From a virus: DNA of 64,000 nucleotides. Under the pieces are notes generated by a model, which saw only the letters and a list, made by a program, of their open reading frames with translations, ran no database searches and was not told the DNA's origin. The DNA lies in IMG/VR virus record IMGVR_UViG_3300045977_000336, positions 1-64,000 of that record; one strand, 5' to 3'. Shown piece by piece: positions 49,466 to 57,157 of this stretch. The position numbers were made by a program, and so were the translations under genes. The number at the start of each line of letters is the position of its first letter. Within the stretch, counting starts at the first letter, position 1.

Positions 49466-49930
49466 ATGCAAAAAAATACCCGTCGAACCTGCTGTGTCAA
49501 AGGGTGCCCCAACACCCCGCTCAAAGGCCGCAAGACCTGTGGCCGCCACGGCAAGCGATCATCAACCGCTACCCATCGCTCACGCTTCCTCCACCTCAAT
49601 TGTTCCATCCCCCTCTACCGGATGGACATGCCGGACGCCGCCGCTGCTCAACCGCTCAGCGATCTTCCAGCCGATCGGCCCTACAGCCGTGACGTCACCG
49701 TCCGCGCGAACTCCCGCCAGTTAGTCGCCATCGTCGGCCTGCCCACCAGCCGCGAGAACATGATCGCCTTTCTCGAAGACTGGCTGGCTCGCCCCGGCCA
49801 CACCCTGGCCGACCTCGAACGCCTCACCCCCGCGCAGCTGCTCCCCTCGCCGCAAATGGCCAACGCCTACTGCGACGCCGCCCGCCAATTGGTCCTGGCC
49901 GACCTTTCGCAGAACGGAGGTGCGGAATGA
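49466..49930 (+). CDS. Early protein with N-terminal zinc-finger-like motif (154 aa)
   Basis: The ATG at 49466 follows the structured leader. The motif CCVKGCPNTPLKGRKTCGRH (C-x3-C...C-x2-H) near the N-terminus could bind zinc. The C-terminal part (VAIVGLPTSRENMIAFLEDW, then LARPGHTLADLERLTPAQLL) looks like a small helical domain. Overlaps the next gene by 4 bases. Function unknown. Confidence 0.5.
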   Translation: MQKNTRRTCCVKGCPNTPLKGRKTCGRHGKRSSTATHRSRFLHLNCSIPLYRMDMPDAAAAQPLSDLPADRPYSRDVTVRANSRQLVAIVGLPTSRENMIAFLEDWLARPGHTLADLERLTPAQLLPSPQMANAYCDAARQLVLADLSQNGGAE

Positions 49931-50406
49931 CCGATCAGACTCGCACCCTCCCGCAAATAGCATGGCCCGCAGTACCGGCCACCGCCGAACTGGATGCGCT
50001 GAAAGCCGCTGCCGATGAGAAGCACGCGGCCTTCAAGCAACGCGGCCAGGTCCCGATCGAGGCGTACACCCGCTCGGGCTACGTCGCCTACTTCGACCAC
50101 GCCGGCGCGCGCTACTCCCTCAGCACCTTCCTGTGCAACTGCGCGGAGCTCTCAATCACCTTGTCATCCGACAATACCCCGCGCGAATACCTCAACGCCA
50201 CCTACACCTGCGCCACCCATGGCGCTCACCAATCCACCGCCATCCGCTGCGCCGCGCCCAGCGTGACGCACACGGACAGCGCCGCGTTTGCCTGGGTCGA
50301 ACAGCGCCACCGCCGCGACCGCCGCGTTCAGTGGGGCATGGCTAGACACTCTCTCCCTTCCACCTTTGGGGGAGGGGCTGGGGGTGAGGGAGGGGGCCAA
50401 TCATGA
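49927..50406 (+). CDS. Hypothetical early protein (159 aa)
   Basis: Product MTDQTRTLPQIAWPAVPATA. The central part (RSGYVAYFDHAGARYSLSTF, then LCNCAELSITLSSDNTPREY) may be a small beta-domain with Cys. The last 20 residues (LPSTFGGGAGGEGGGQS) come from a REP-like GC-rich repeat, so the natural end may have been changed. Function unknown. Confidence 0.45.
   Translation: MTDQTRTLPQIAWPAVPATAELDALKAAADEKHAAFKQRGQVPIEAYTRSGYVAYFDHAGARYSLSTFLCNCAELSITLSSDNTPREYLNATYTCATHGAHQSTAIRCAAPSVTHTDSAAFAWVEQRHRRDRRVQWGMARHSLPSTFGGGAGGEGGGQS
50350..50396. repeat. REP-like element CTCTCCC...GGGGTGAGGG, copy 1
   Basis: Imperfect palindrome CTCTCCCTTCCACC with GGTGAGGGAGG-type arm. It covers the end of a CDS. 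Related copies: 50761, 55876 and 57082. Confidence 0.6.
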
Positions 50407-51158
50407 ACGCCAACTGGTCAGACTACGAACGATTCCTCAAACCCATCCACCTCAAAGGCGGCGAGCGCACCCTGACCATCACGCGCATCAGCGAAGAGGA
50501 CACCCACCCGCGTCCCGGCGAGACAGTCAAGTCGCCCGTCCTGTGGTTCCGTGAACTGCCCTTCGGCCTCATCCTCTCATCCACCAACCGGCAGACTCTC
50601 ATCGCGCTCTACGGTGACGAAATCGGGCAATGCATCGGCAAGCCCATCACGGTTCTTGCCGTGGACGTCAAAGTCGGCGGCAAGCCCAAACAGCCGATCC
50701 GCATTCAAAAGAAGCGCCCTAACGCCCCGCACGTCGAACCATCCACCGGCGAGATCGTCCCCCCTCTCCCTGTTGGGAGACGAGACAGTCCCCATCTTTT
50801 GGTGGGAGGGGAAGCCGCAGGTGCCGATGCGGTTCCGGCAGTGGGTGAGGTTGAGGTCACTCCAGATCAACCCGCCGAGACGCCCACCAGCACACCTGCG
50901 CCGCTCAGCGAACTCGACGCCCATTTCGGCACACCCAAAATCACCGCCACGGCTGAACCCAAACCGGAAATGACGCCGATCGAAATCCTGCCCTCGACTG
51001 AGGCTCAGTTTAGTGGCTGGCTCAAGCATCACGGCTGGAACGGCAAAGAGACGCATAACGTGCTCGGCACGGATGCCAAGACCTGGCTGCGCCAGAATTC
51101 CGGCAAAGGCTGGGCCGACATCGCCCAGCTCGTCGCCGCCACACTGGGACAGCAGTAG
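50403..51158 (+). CDS. Conserved phage protein, OB-like N-terminal domain (251 aa)
   Basis: The N-terminal 110 residues (KPIHLKGGERTLTITRISEE, LPFGLILSSTNRQTLIALYG, IGKPITVLAVDVKVGGKPKQ) match a widespread small phage protein found near recombination and replication genes, function unknown. Residues about 120-152 come from a REP-like insertion. The last 65 residues (AQFSGWLKHHGWNGKETHNV) are a separate short domain. The native protein was probably two domains with a linker that accepted the repeat. Confidence 0.55.
   Translation: MNANWSDYERFLKPIHLKGGERTLTITRISEEDTHPRPGETVKSPVLWFRELPFGLILSSTNRQTLIALYGDEIGQCIGKPITVLAVDVKVGGKPKQPIRIQKKRPNAPHVEPSTGEIVPPLPVGRRDSPHLLVGGEAAGADAVPAVGEVEVTPDQPAETPTSTPAPLSELDAHFGTPKITATAEPKPEMTPIEILPSTEAQFSGWLKHHGWNGKETHNVLGTDAKTWLRQNSGKGWADIAQLVAATLGQQ
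50761..50857. repeat. REP-like element, copy 2, inside a CDS
   Basis: CCCCTCTCCCTGTTGGGAGA and later GGTGGGAGGGG...GGGTGAGGTTGAGG. It keeps the reading frame of the 251-residue protein. Confidence 0.6.
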
Positions 51159-51168
51159 GAGATCCCGC

Positions 51169-51408
51169 ATGGAATCTGCCATCCAGATCCAACATCGGCA
51201 ATTCGTGGCCGACCTCATCAAGTGCGCTCCGCACGGCGAGCGCGCCCGCGAACTGCGCGTCATGATCCGCCGCCTGGAAGCCGTCGCGCCGGAATTGGAA
51301 CAGGAACGGATCGGCGCCATGCAAGCGCACCTGGGCCGCGTGCCACCCAGCCTGCCCGCTGCGCTCGCCGGCTTGAGCGGATACCCCTACGACTCGGAGG
51401 CGCAATGA
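51169..51408 (+). CDS. Hypothetical early protein (79 aa)
   Basis: Product MESAIQIQHRQFVADLIKCA. GGAG lies 7 bases before ATG. The protein is helical (RELRVMIRRLEAVAPELEQE). It ends in ATGA overlap with the next frame. No family. Confidence 0.5.
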   Translation: MESAIQIQHRQFVADLIKCAPHGERARELRVMIRRLEAVAPELEQERIGAMQAHLGRVPPSLPAALAGLSGYPYDSEAQ

Positions 51409-51495
51409 ATGGGCGCAGTCTTGGCAGTGAGTATAGCGTGCCTTCTGGTGCTGTTGTTCCTGTCTTATCACTCCAGCCGGGAAGAGGCGTCTTGA
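51409..51495 (+). CDS. Membrane peptide (28 aa)
   Basis: Product MGAVLAVSIACLLVLLFLSY, then HSSREEAS. One membrane helix. It starts at the end of the upstream gene and its stop overlaps the next start as TGATG. It is like a small phage exclusion or lysis-control peptide; the coding case rests on overlaps and composition. Confidence 0.4.
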   Translation: MGAVLAVSIACLLVLLFLSYHSSREEAS

Positions 51496-51758
51496 TGGTG
51501 CGCCTCAACGTCCACCGCAACACGTGGCACGTGCCCATCGAACTAGACCGCACCCTGTGCGGCGAGCAATTCATTCATGTCGAAGAAGTCGCAGTTGGCG
51601 CGCCATATATGGCGCCGCAGCCCTTCATGTGCGGCCAATGCCGCCGGCGTCTGTGCACTCACTCTAACTCTCACTCATCAGGAGGCTATCATGAACATCA
51701 TCGACGAACTATTCGAACTTGGCTCAGCCGTCATCGACCACGAACGCGACGCCGCTGA
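51495..51758 (+). CDS. Small protein with Cys pairs (87 aa)
   Basis: Product MVRLNVHRNTWHVPIELDRT, then LCGEQF and MCGQCRRRLC. The paired Cys (C...C-x2-C...C) look like a zinc-binding module (residues 16-54). The last 20-30 residues lie over the ribosome site and start of the next gene, so the true end could be a leftover. Function unknown. Confidence 0.45.
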   Translation: MVRLNVHRNTWHVPIELDRTLCGEQFIHVEEVAVGAPYMAPQPFMCGQCRRRLCTHSNSHSSGGYHEHHRRTIRTWLSRHRPRTRRR

Positions 51759-52893
51759 GCAGGCGCGCGCCGATCAACGGGCGAAGGATGACGCGGAGTT
51801 TCGTCGCAAGGTGGACCTCATCGCCGACGCCACCGGCACCGACGCCGACACGCTGATCAACAGCCTTGGCCTGCGCTACACAAGACAATTCGACTATCCA
51901 TTCCTGCTGACTTATCTGGGCCACACGGCCTCCATCCGGGTCGCTCCGCCGCGTGGCTTGGGCAACGGAACCAGCCCAGACGAGGTGGTCTTTGACAGCG
52001 ACCACAAGGCCGCAACCCCTCGTGAATCACTCGCGAAATTCATAACGTGCGCCCGGACCAACTACTTGGCCAGGAAAGACAAGTTGGTGAAGCGGCTGCG
52101 CGCGGCTGAAGGGCTGGAAAGGTTCTCTTCCCTCCAGCGCGAAGAACCGGCGTGGCACGAGGCCGAAGTGCAGCGGGCCGCCATCGCGCATTTATTTTGT
52201 TTTGAACCGACCGCCGGTGCACCCAGCTGGCACATTGAACTCTGGCTGTCCAACGCCGCCATGTTCGACGCCGATCCTCTCAACGTGCTGAAACTCATTG
52301 TCCGGCAGCGCTATGAAACCGATCAAAAGCGCGAGCACCTGCTGTCCTGCATTAATCGCCGCGCTGATCCGGGCACCGGGCACACGCTCGACCACGTGGA
52401 CGATGAATACGATCGCTATGCACGAGTGCCGCTCACGCGCGCCTCCCTCGACGTGCTGTGGTCCGCCGCGCAGGATGCCGGCCTGCCCGCTGACGGCGCC
52501 GTCGTGCGCGCCATGTCCGAATTGGAAGACGAACTCACCAATTGGCAGCACCGATGCGATCTAGAACAGCAGCGCGTCGAACTCCAGCAGGCCTCGTTCC
52601 GGCCGTTCCGCTACTACGAAATCCGCTATTCGCTGCTCGGCGATAGCGACGACGGCGAAGAGCGCGAGGTCGAATGGAACAACTTCGACGTCCTGCGCGA
52701 GCAGCCGGAAGCGGACGGCTTCTATCACACGCTCGGCGGCAAAGTCATCAAACCGCGCAGCATCTTCGCCGTGCTGCGTCACGAAGTCGCGACAGTGCAG
52801 GACTATACCGCCATGGGCTGGTCGAAGCGCTTCACACAGCCGACCGACTGTGGCGACATCCGCGTCGTGCCGGATGGAGCGGAGTTGATCTAA
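51691..52893 (+). CDS. Hypothetical early protein, partner of the Toprim gene (400 aa)
   Basis: ATG at 51691 has AGGAGG 7 bases upstream. No family is recognised. Parts: a charged N-terminal helix (residues 10-45), a likely beta-domain with RVAPPRGLGNGTSPDEVVFD, helical middle part, and a C-terminal domain (YYEIRYSLLGDSDDGEEREV, then NNFDVLREQPEADGFYHTLG). It directly precedes the Toprim gene by 11 bases, so they may work together in DNA handling. The evidence is context only. Confidence 0.45.
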   Translation: MNIIDELFELGSAVIDHERDAAEQARADQRAKDDAEFRRKVDLIADATGTDADTLINSLGLRYTRQFDYPFLLTYLGHTASIRVAPPRGLGNGTSPDEVVFDSDHKAATPRESLAKFITCARTNYLARKDKLVKRLRAAEGLERFSSLQREEPAWHEAEVQRAAIAHLFCFEPTAGAPSWHIELWLSNAAMFDADPLNVLKLIVRQRYETDQKREHLLSCINRRADPGTGHTLDHVDDEYDRYARVPLTRASLDVLWSAAQDAGLPADGAVVRAMSELEDELTNWQHRCDLEQQRVELQQASFRPFRYYEIRYSLLGDSDDGEEREVEWNNFDVLREQPEADGFYHTLGGKVIKPRSIFAVLRHEVATVQDYTAMGWSKRFTQPTDCGDIRVVPDGAELI

Positions 52894-52904
52894 GGTGGAT
52901 GTCA

Positions 52905-53825
52905 ATGCCTAAGATTTGCTACACCCCTAAACAATTTTCAGAAGGCTCACTGCTCATCATCGCCAAGGCGAATGCGATCATTGCCGAATATGCGCGGCTT
53001 GGCTTTGACCTGACATTGCGGCAACTCTATTACCAGTTTGTGAGCCGCGGGCTGATTCCAAATAAGGACACCGAATACAAGCGACTGGGCAGCATCATCA
53101 ACGACGCCCGGCTGGCCGGCCTCATCGACTGGAATGCGATCACGGATAGAACGCGCAATCTCCGCGGACTGAGTCACTGGTCAAACCCTGGCGACATTAT
53201 CCACAGCGCGGCGAAGTCGTATCACGTCGATAAATGGGAAGACCAGGAATACCGGGTCGAGGTGTGGATCGAGAAGGACGCCCTGGTCGGCGTGATCGGC
53301 GGCGTCTGCCATGAACTGGACCTGCCGTATTTCAGTTGCCGTGGCTACACCAGCCAGTCTGAAATGTGGGTGGCCGCGCAGCGTCTGCTGGGCTACATCC
53401 GCAAAGGCCAGACACCTTTGATTCTACATCTGGGCGATCACGATCCGAGCGGGAAAGACATGACGCGCGACATCACCGATCGACTCGTGCTGTTCACCGA
53501 GAGCGAATTCGATCTGAAACGGCTGGCGCTGAATATGGATCAGGTCGAGACATACAGCCCTCCGCCGAATCCCGCGAAGATTACCGACTCACGTGCCACG
53601 GCCTACATCCTGCAATACGGCAACGAGTCCTGGGAACTGGATGCCCTGGAGCCGACGGTGATCGCTGACCTCATCCGAAACGCGGTGGACGATGTGCGCG
53701 ATCAAGAGAAATGGGATAAGGCCGTCGAGCGTGAGAACCGCGGGATCGCGCTGCTGGAACGTGCCTCGAGCGATTGGAGCACGGTCGAGCAACAGCTGAC
53801 CAGGCGGATGAAAGCGGAGGAATAA
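52905..53825 (+). CDS. Toprim-domain protein (Topo VI-A/Spo11-like)
   Basis: 306 residues from MPKICYTPKQFSEGSLLIIA; AAGGTGG lies 6 bases before this ATG. The N-terminal part (LTLRQLYYQFVSRGLIPNKD, then TEYKRLGSIINDARLAGLID) is a winged-helix region of the kind paired with Toprim in Topo VI subunit A. The Toprim site has E123 in VWIEKDALVGV and D178-H-D180 in LILHLGDHDPSGKDM. It may cut or bind DNA in replication or recombination. No subunit B is visible. The conserved Tyr for cleavage may be in QLYYQF. Confidence 0.7.
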   Translation: MPKICYTPKQFSEGSLLIIAKANAIIAEYARLGFDLTLRQLYYQFVSRGLIPNKDTEYKRLGSIINDARLAGLIDWNAITDRTRNLRGLSHWSNPGDIIHSAAKSYHVDKWEDQEYRVEVWIEKDALVGVIGGVCHELDLPYFSCRGYTSQSEMWVAAQRLLGYIRKGQTPLILHLGDHDPSGKDMTRDITDRLVLFTESEFDLKRLALNMDQVETYSPPPNPAKITDSRATAYILQYGNESWELDALEPTVIADLIRNAVDDVRDQEKWDKAVERENRGIALLERASSDWSTVEQQLTRRMKAEE

Positions 53826-53827
53826 GG

Positions 53828-54049
53828 ATGGCGGCAGCGATATTGCCCAGGCCCGGCGCGCCGACCGGGCCGTGCAAACAAGACTGCAATCACAAAGATT
53901 GCGCCGAGACCCGGCACATGGCCGCCGAACTCTGCACGCATTGCCACCACCCGATCGGCTTCGGCGTGCGCTTCTATCGCGACGACGATCACCTGGTGCA
54001 CGCCCTCTGTTTTGAACAGGCCGTCGAAAGAGAAATGCTACTCGACTGA
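53828..54049 (+). CDS. Small zinc-binding-like protein (73 aa)
   Basis: Product MAAAILPRPGAPTGPCKQDC, with C-x3-C-x3-C...C-x2-C spacing (CKQDCNHKDC, then ELCTHCHHPI), and FYRDDDHLVHALCFEQA near the end. The Cys/His content indicates a zinc finger of 40-50 residues. It starts 2 bases past the Toprim stop. Function unknown. Confidence 0.5.
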   Translation: MAAAILPRPGAPTGPCKQDCNHKDCAETRHMAAELCTHCHHPIGFGVRFYRDDDHLVHALCFEQAVEREMLLD

Positions 54050-54059
54050 GGTGGAGGTG

Positions 54060-54158
54060 ATGAACATGAGCCCCTTACTGGTTATCGTCATTGTGATCAT
54101 GATCGTCCTGTGGCTATACAGCATCGTCGTCGTGGGCAGCCGCAGCGACCGTCACTGA
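54060..54158 (+). CDS. Membrane peptide (32 aa)
   Basis: Product MNMSPLLVIVIVIMIVLWLY, then SIVVVGSRSDRH. GGAGG lies directly upstream (AGGTGGAGGTG). One membrane helix. Function unknown; similar small peptides lie at 51409 and 9401. Confidence 0.45.
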   Translation: MNMSPLLVIVIVIMIVLWLYSIVVVGSRSDRH

Positions 54159-54165
54159 CCCTATC

Positions 54166-54189
54166 ATTCCCGCGGTAGGAAGCGGGAAT
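54166..54189. repeat. Hairpin repeat ATTCCCGC/GCGGGAAT
   Basis: Perfect 8-bp arms with an 8-base loop, of a type that occurs as dispersed repeats in many bacterial genomes. It stands between two small genes and may act as a terminator or RNA stabiliser. Confidence 0.6.
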
Positions 54190-54209
54190 CCAGAAAATCA
54201 GGAGTAAAT

Positions 54210-54389
54210 ATGCGCATTAAAAACACTCAACAAACTTTCGCCAGCCAGGTGGCAGGGCGTCGCCGCTGGTGTGACAAGTGCCACCAGATGGTCAGCACGC
54301 AGCTCGGCAAATACGTCCCGCACGGCCGCACCGACGCAGCCACGTTCCAATGCCCGAACAGCGGCCAACCGGTGCCCAGGGCCTCGTAA
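54210..54389 (+). CDS. Small Cys-rich protein (59 aa)
   Basis: Product MRIKNTQQTFASQVAGRRRW, then CDKCHQMVS and TFQCPN. A probable zinc knuckle. AGGAG lies 8 bases before ATG. Function unknown. Confidence 0.5.
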   Translation: MRIKNTQQTFASQVAGRRRWCDKCHQMVSTQLGKYVPHGRTDAATFQCPNSGQPVPRAS

Positions 54390-54399
54390 TCGGACCGCT

Positions 54400-55164
54400 A
54401 TGACCCTGCAACTCGCTCCTACTCTGAAACGCGCCCTACGCGACAACAAGAACTCCAGGTTGCACATCCTGTTGGTTCTCCTGTCGCAGGCCTGCGGACC
54501 CGTTCCGATCGCGACGCCCGCCAGCGAAATCGCGCACGAACTGAACCTCAATCGCGACACCGTGAACGACGCGCTGAGCGCGATGGAACGCGACGGCTAC
54601 GTCAGCAAGGTGACCTTGGGATGGATTGCTTCCACCAAGGCCCGCCAGCTACCGCTGTCCACTCTCTTTTTGGAATCCGGCATGGAGGCCCTCCAGTCAG
54701 GTCTGTTGCCGGATCCGGGAGGGGATTGTTTCGCAGCGCCGGGGCGGAAAATTTCCGCCTCCTCTGTTGTTGTTGTTGATCAAATAGATCCCAATCAGCT
54801 AGCTGATCAACAACAACAAACAACACACGCCGCCGAGGCGGAAAAATCCCGTAGCGCCGATCGGGAAGGGGTGCGCGCGGCTCTGAAAGCGGTCGGCATC
54901 AAGCCCGGCCGGCATCATCGCGAACTGATCGCCGACCCGTGGGTCACGGTGGAGCGCGTTCGCCACTGGCAGATCGAAACGCAACGCATGATCGCAGAAG
55001 ATGCCGCCGAATTGACCAATTGCCCTGGATACATCATTCGCCGCCTGATCGAGCATGAAGAGCCACCGGTGCTGAACCGTCCCATTCGTGATAGCCATGT
55101 CGCCGCGAGCCATTCTGTCGCGGAGGAGTGGGCCCGAGTCTTAGCGCAACGCAAACGATCGTGA
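54400..55164 (+). CDS. Putative replication initiator with winged helix (254 aa)
   Basis: Residues about 10-75 (LHILLVLLSQACGPVPIATP, ASEIAHELNLNRDTVNDALS, MERDGYVSKV) are a winged-helix DNA-binding domain. The middle (about 95-150) is low complexity and encoded by two palindromes. The C-terminal part (VGIKPGRHHRELIADPWVTV, then CPGYIIRRLIEHEEPPV) resembles the end of some phage replication proteins. The arrangement, with a possible origin inside the gene, resembles lambda O. This is inference; a transcription regulator is an alternative. Confidence 0.5.
   Translation: MTLQLAPTLKRALRDNKNSRLHILLVLLSQACGPVPIATPASEIAHELNLNRDTVNDALSAMERDGYVSKVTLGWIASTKARQLPLSTLFLESGMEALQSGLLPDPGGDCFAAPGRKISASSVVVVDQIDPNQLADQQQQTTHAAEAEKSRSADREGVRAALKAVGIKPGRHHRELIADPWVTVERVRHWQIETQRMIAEDAAELTNCPGYIIRRLIEHEEPPVLNRPIRDSHVAASHSVAEEWARVLAQRKRS
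54743..54819. other. Candidate replication origin: two palindromes inside the initiator gene
   Basis: A perfect 17-base palindrome GGCGGAAAATTTCCGCC (54743-54759) and a long inverted repeat with 16-bp arms TTGTTGTTGTTGATCA (54767-54782) and its complement (54804-54819), separated by 21 AT-richer bases. The codons here give low-complexity residues (VVVV, QQQQ), so the DNA seems to be kept for itself and not for the protein. Confidence 0.45.
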
Positions 55165-55166
55165 CC

Positions 55167-55180
55167 GTTTCCGCGGAAAC
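55167..55180. repeat. Dispersed palindrome, copy 5, next to parB
   Basis: GTTTCCGCGGAAAC is a perfect 14-base palindrome 21 bases before the parB start. It resembles parS-type sites (TGTTTCACGTGAAACA) in its outer parts. Confidence 0.7.
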
Positions 55181-55201
55181 ACTCATCTGATAAGGAGTCC
55201 C

Positions 55202-57076
55202 ATGACCGAGCAAATCATCGACATTGCCGTCACCCAAATTAAGCCCAACCCGCATCAGCCGCGCCAGGAATTTGACCCCGGTAAGTTGCAGGAACTGGCC
55301 GACTCGATCAAAGAGCACGGCATTCAGCAGCCCTTGATCGTCGAGCCCAGCGCCAACGGCGGCACCCATATCCTCACGGCCGGCGAGCGCCGCTGGCGAG
55401 CGGCCCAACTCGCTGGCCTGACCCACGTCCCCTGCATCGTGCGCGCCGTTGCCGACGATCGCCAGCGGCTGGAATTAGCCCTGATCGAAAACGTCCAGCG
55501 CGAAGATCTGTCGGCCGCCGAAGAAGCCCGCGCCTACCAACAGCTGCACGCCGAATTCGGCCTGACCGATGAACAGATCGGGCAGCGCGTGGGCAAAGCC
55601 CGCAGCACCATCGCCAACCTGCGCCGCCTGGCCGAACTCCCCGCCGACGTCCTCAACCTCATCGGCGAAGGCCGCGGCCAGTTAAAGATCCGCGACGCGC
55701 GCCAACTCATTGCCGTGTCGCGCCTGGTCAAGCCCGACGCCCTGACCAGGACCGCCGCCGCGATCGCCAAACTCGATCCCGACGAGCGCCGCGACATCGA
55801 TCAACATCTCGCCAGCCTCATCGAAAAATCCGCGCAGCTCATGGTGGCGTCCTGGGACCGCGCCTGGCCCAAGACCCCCATCCCTCTCCCTTTGGGAGAC
55901 CATGGCACCGAGCGCAGCGAGCGTGGTGGTAAGGATGAGGGAGATGGCGGGGTGAGGTCCATCCCCGCTTGCACCGGCTGCGAATCCTACCTGGTGCTGC
56001 ACGGCCGCTGGAACGGCACGACCGAATACTGCCTCAACCCCCAGTGCTACGCCGCCAAAGACAAACTATTTTCCGCGCACGAACTCAAACGCGTCAGCGA
56101 CAAGACCGGCATTCCCAGCGCCGCCGACGGCGACGCGCAGCGTGCCGCGCCGCTGACCCTGAACCACAGCGTCATCGACAAAGTGCGGCGCTGGATTGCC
56201 GCCGCCGAAGCCGGACACCCGCCCGAGCACTTGCGCCTGACGCTCAACGGCAACCCCCAGCGCGCGGATGGTCACTACCATCGCTCCATCACAGAATCCG
56301 CGCGCGTCTTCCTGGCCAGTGTCGATCCGGACGCGCTGAAAGATAAGCCCACCCCCTCAACCAGCAGCCGGGCCGCATCGGCGAGCACATCCGCGAGACC
56401 GGCGCCGAAGGAAACGCCGGAAGCCAAAGCCGCTCGCTTGAAGGCCGAAGAAGAAACCCGTCGACAGCTCGAAGCCGAGGCGCAAAAAGAACGGCTCGCC
56501 CGCCGCAAAGTCCAGGGCCAGGCGCGCAAAGCGCATGCCGACAGCACCTGGCTGTTGACTGCTGCCGCTCACTTCGTCGCCACCAAACTGCCCTTGAGCG
56601 GTCTGTATCTGGACGTGCTCGCCGCCTTCCTCTTCGAGGAGATCAGTTACTTAAACACCGAGACGGCCAGCGAACGCCTCGACGCCATCGACAAGGCCAT
56701 GAAGTCGGCCAAAGGCCAGGCTCGTGAAGGCCTGCTGCGCGAGCAGATCACCTGGTTCTTGATCGACAGCGGCAGCCCGCGCGAAGAGGACTGGCCCGCC
56801 GTGAAGAAACACGTCACGGAACTGCTGACCGGCGCCGGTAAAGGCCGCGGCTTTGGCCTGAAACTCCCAAAAGACCTCGCCGCGCCGCCCATCTATCACA
56901 CCGCCGCCAACTGCTGGACCTGTGGCGCCTTCGCGCCCGAAGAAACCATCACCGCCGACGACCTGAGCGACGGCTGGACCATCCAGCGCGCAAGCCAGCA
57001 GCCGTCCGACGTTCGCTGCCCCGCCTGCAGCAAGAAGGCCAAGCCGCCCGCCGCCAAGGCCAAAGCGAAGAAGTAA
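55202..57076 (+). CDS. parB: ParB/Spo0J-family protein with C-terminal Cys domain
   Basis: A 624-residue protein. The ParB N-terminal domain has PNPHQPRQEFDPGKLQELAD, G61-ERRWRA and E96-NVQRED, the conserved CTP/DNA-clamp motifs; a HTH follows (LTDEQIGQRVGKARSTIANL). Residues about 225-253 come from a REP-like insertion. Then a Cys cluster (PACTGCESYLVL...CLNPQC), a Lys/Glu/Ala-rich coil (390-440) and a C-terminal domain with CWTCGAF...CPAC. No ParA gene is nearby. It could partition an extrachromosomal prophage, spread on the palindrome upstream, or act as a nuclease-like regulator. Confidence 0.8.
   Translation: MTEQIIDIAVTQIKPNPHQPRQEFDPGKLQELADSIKEHGIQQPLIVEPSANGGTHILTAGERRWRAAQLAGLTHVPCIVRAVADDRQRLELALIENVQREDLSAAEEARAYQQLHAEFGLTDEQIGQRVGKARSTIANLRRLAELPADVLNLIGEGRGQLKIRDARQLIAVSRLVKPDALTRTAAAIAKLDPDERRDIDQHLASLIEKSAQLMVASWDRAWPKTPIPLPLGDHGTERSERGGKDEGDGGVRSIPACTGCESYLVLHGRWNGTTEYCLNPQCYAAKDKLFSAHELKRVSDKTGIPSAADGDAQRAAPLTLNHSVIDKVRRWIAAAEAGHPPEHLRLTLNGNPQRADGHYHRSITESARVFLASVDPDALKDKPTPSTSSRAASASTSARPAPKETPEAKAARLKAEEETRRQLEAEAQKERLARRKVQGQARKAHADSTWLLTAAAHFVATKLPLSGLYLDVLAAFLFEEISYLNTETASERLDAIDKAMKSAKGQAREGLLREQITWFLIDSGSPREEDWPAVKKHVTELLTGAGKGRGFGLKLPKDLAAPPIYHTAANCWTCGAFAPEETITADDLSDGWTIQRASQQPSDVRCPACSKKAKPPAAKAKAKK
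55876..55958. repeat. REP-like element, copy 3, inside parB
   Basis: ATCCCTCTCCCTTTGGGAGA, a central palindromic part (GCACCGAGCGCAGCGAGCGTGG) shortened here, then GGATGAGGGAGATGGCGGGG. It stays in frame with parB. Confidence 0.55.
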
Positions 57077-57081
57077 CAACG

Positions 57082-57135
57082 CCCCTCTCCTCCCGTGTCC
57101 GCGGAGCGGCGGGAGGAGAGGGGTAGGGGGTGAGG
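57082..57135. repeat. REP-like element, copy 4
   Basis: CCCCTCTCCTCCCG and CGGGAGGAGAGGGG form a 14-bp stem; GGTAGGGGGTGAGG follows. It lies just after the parB stop and may also act as a terminator. Confidence 0.65.
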
Positions 57136-57157
57136 TGTGTTCCCGCGGCACCGTGTC

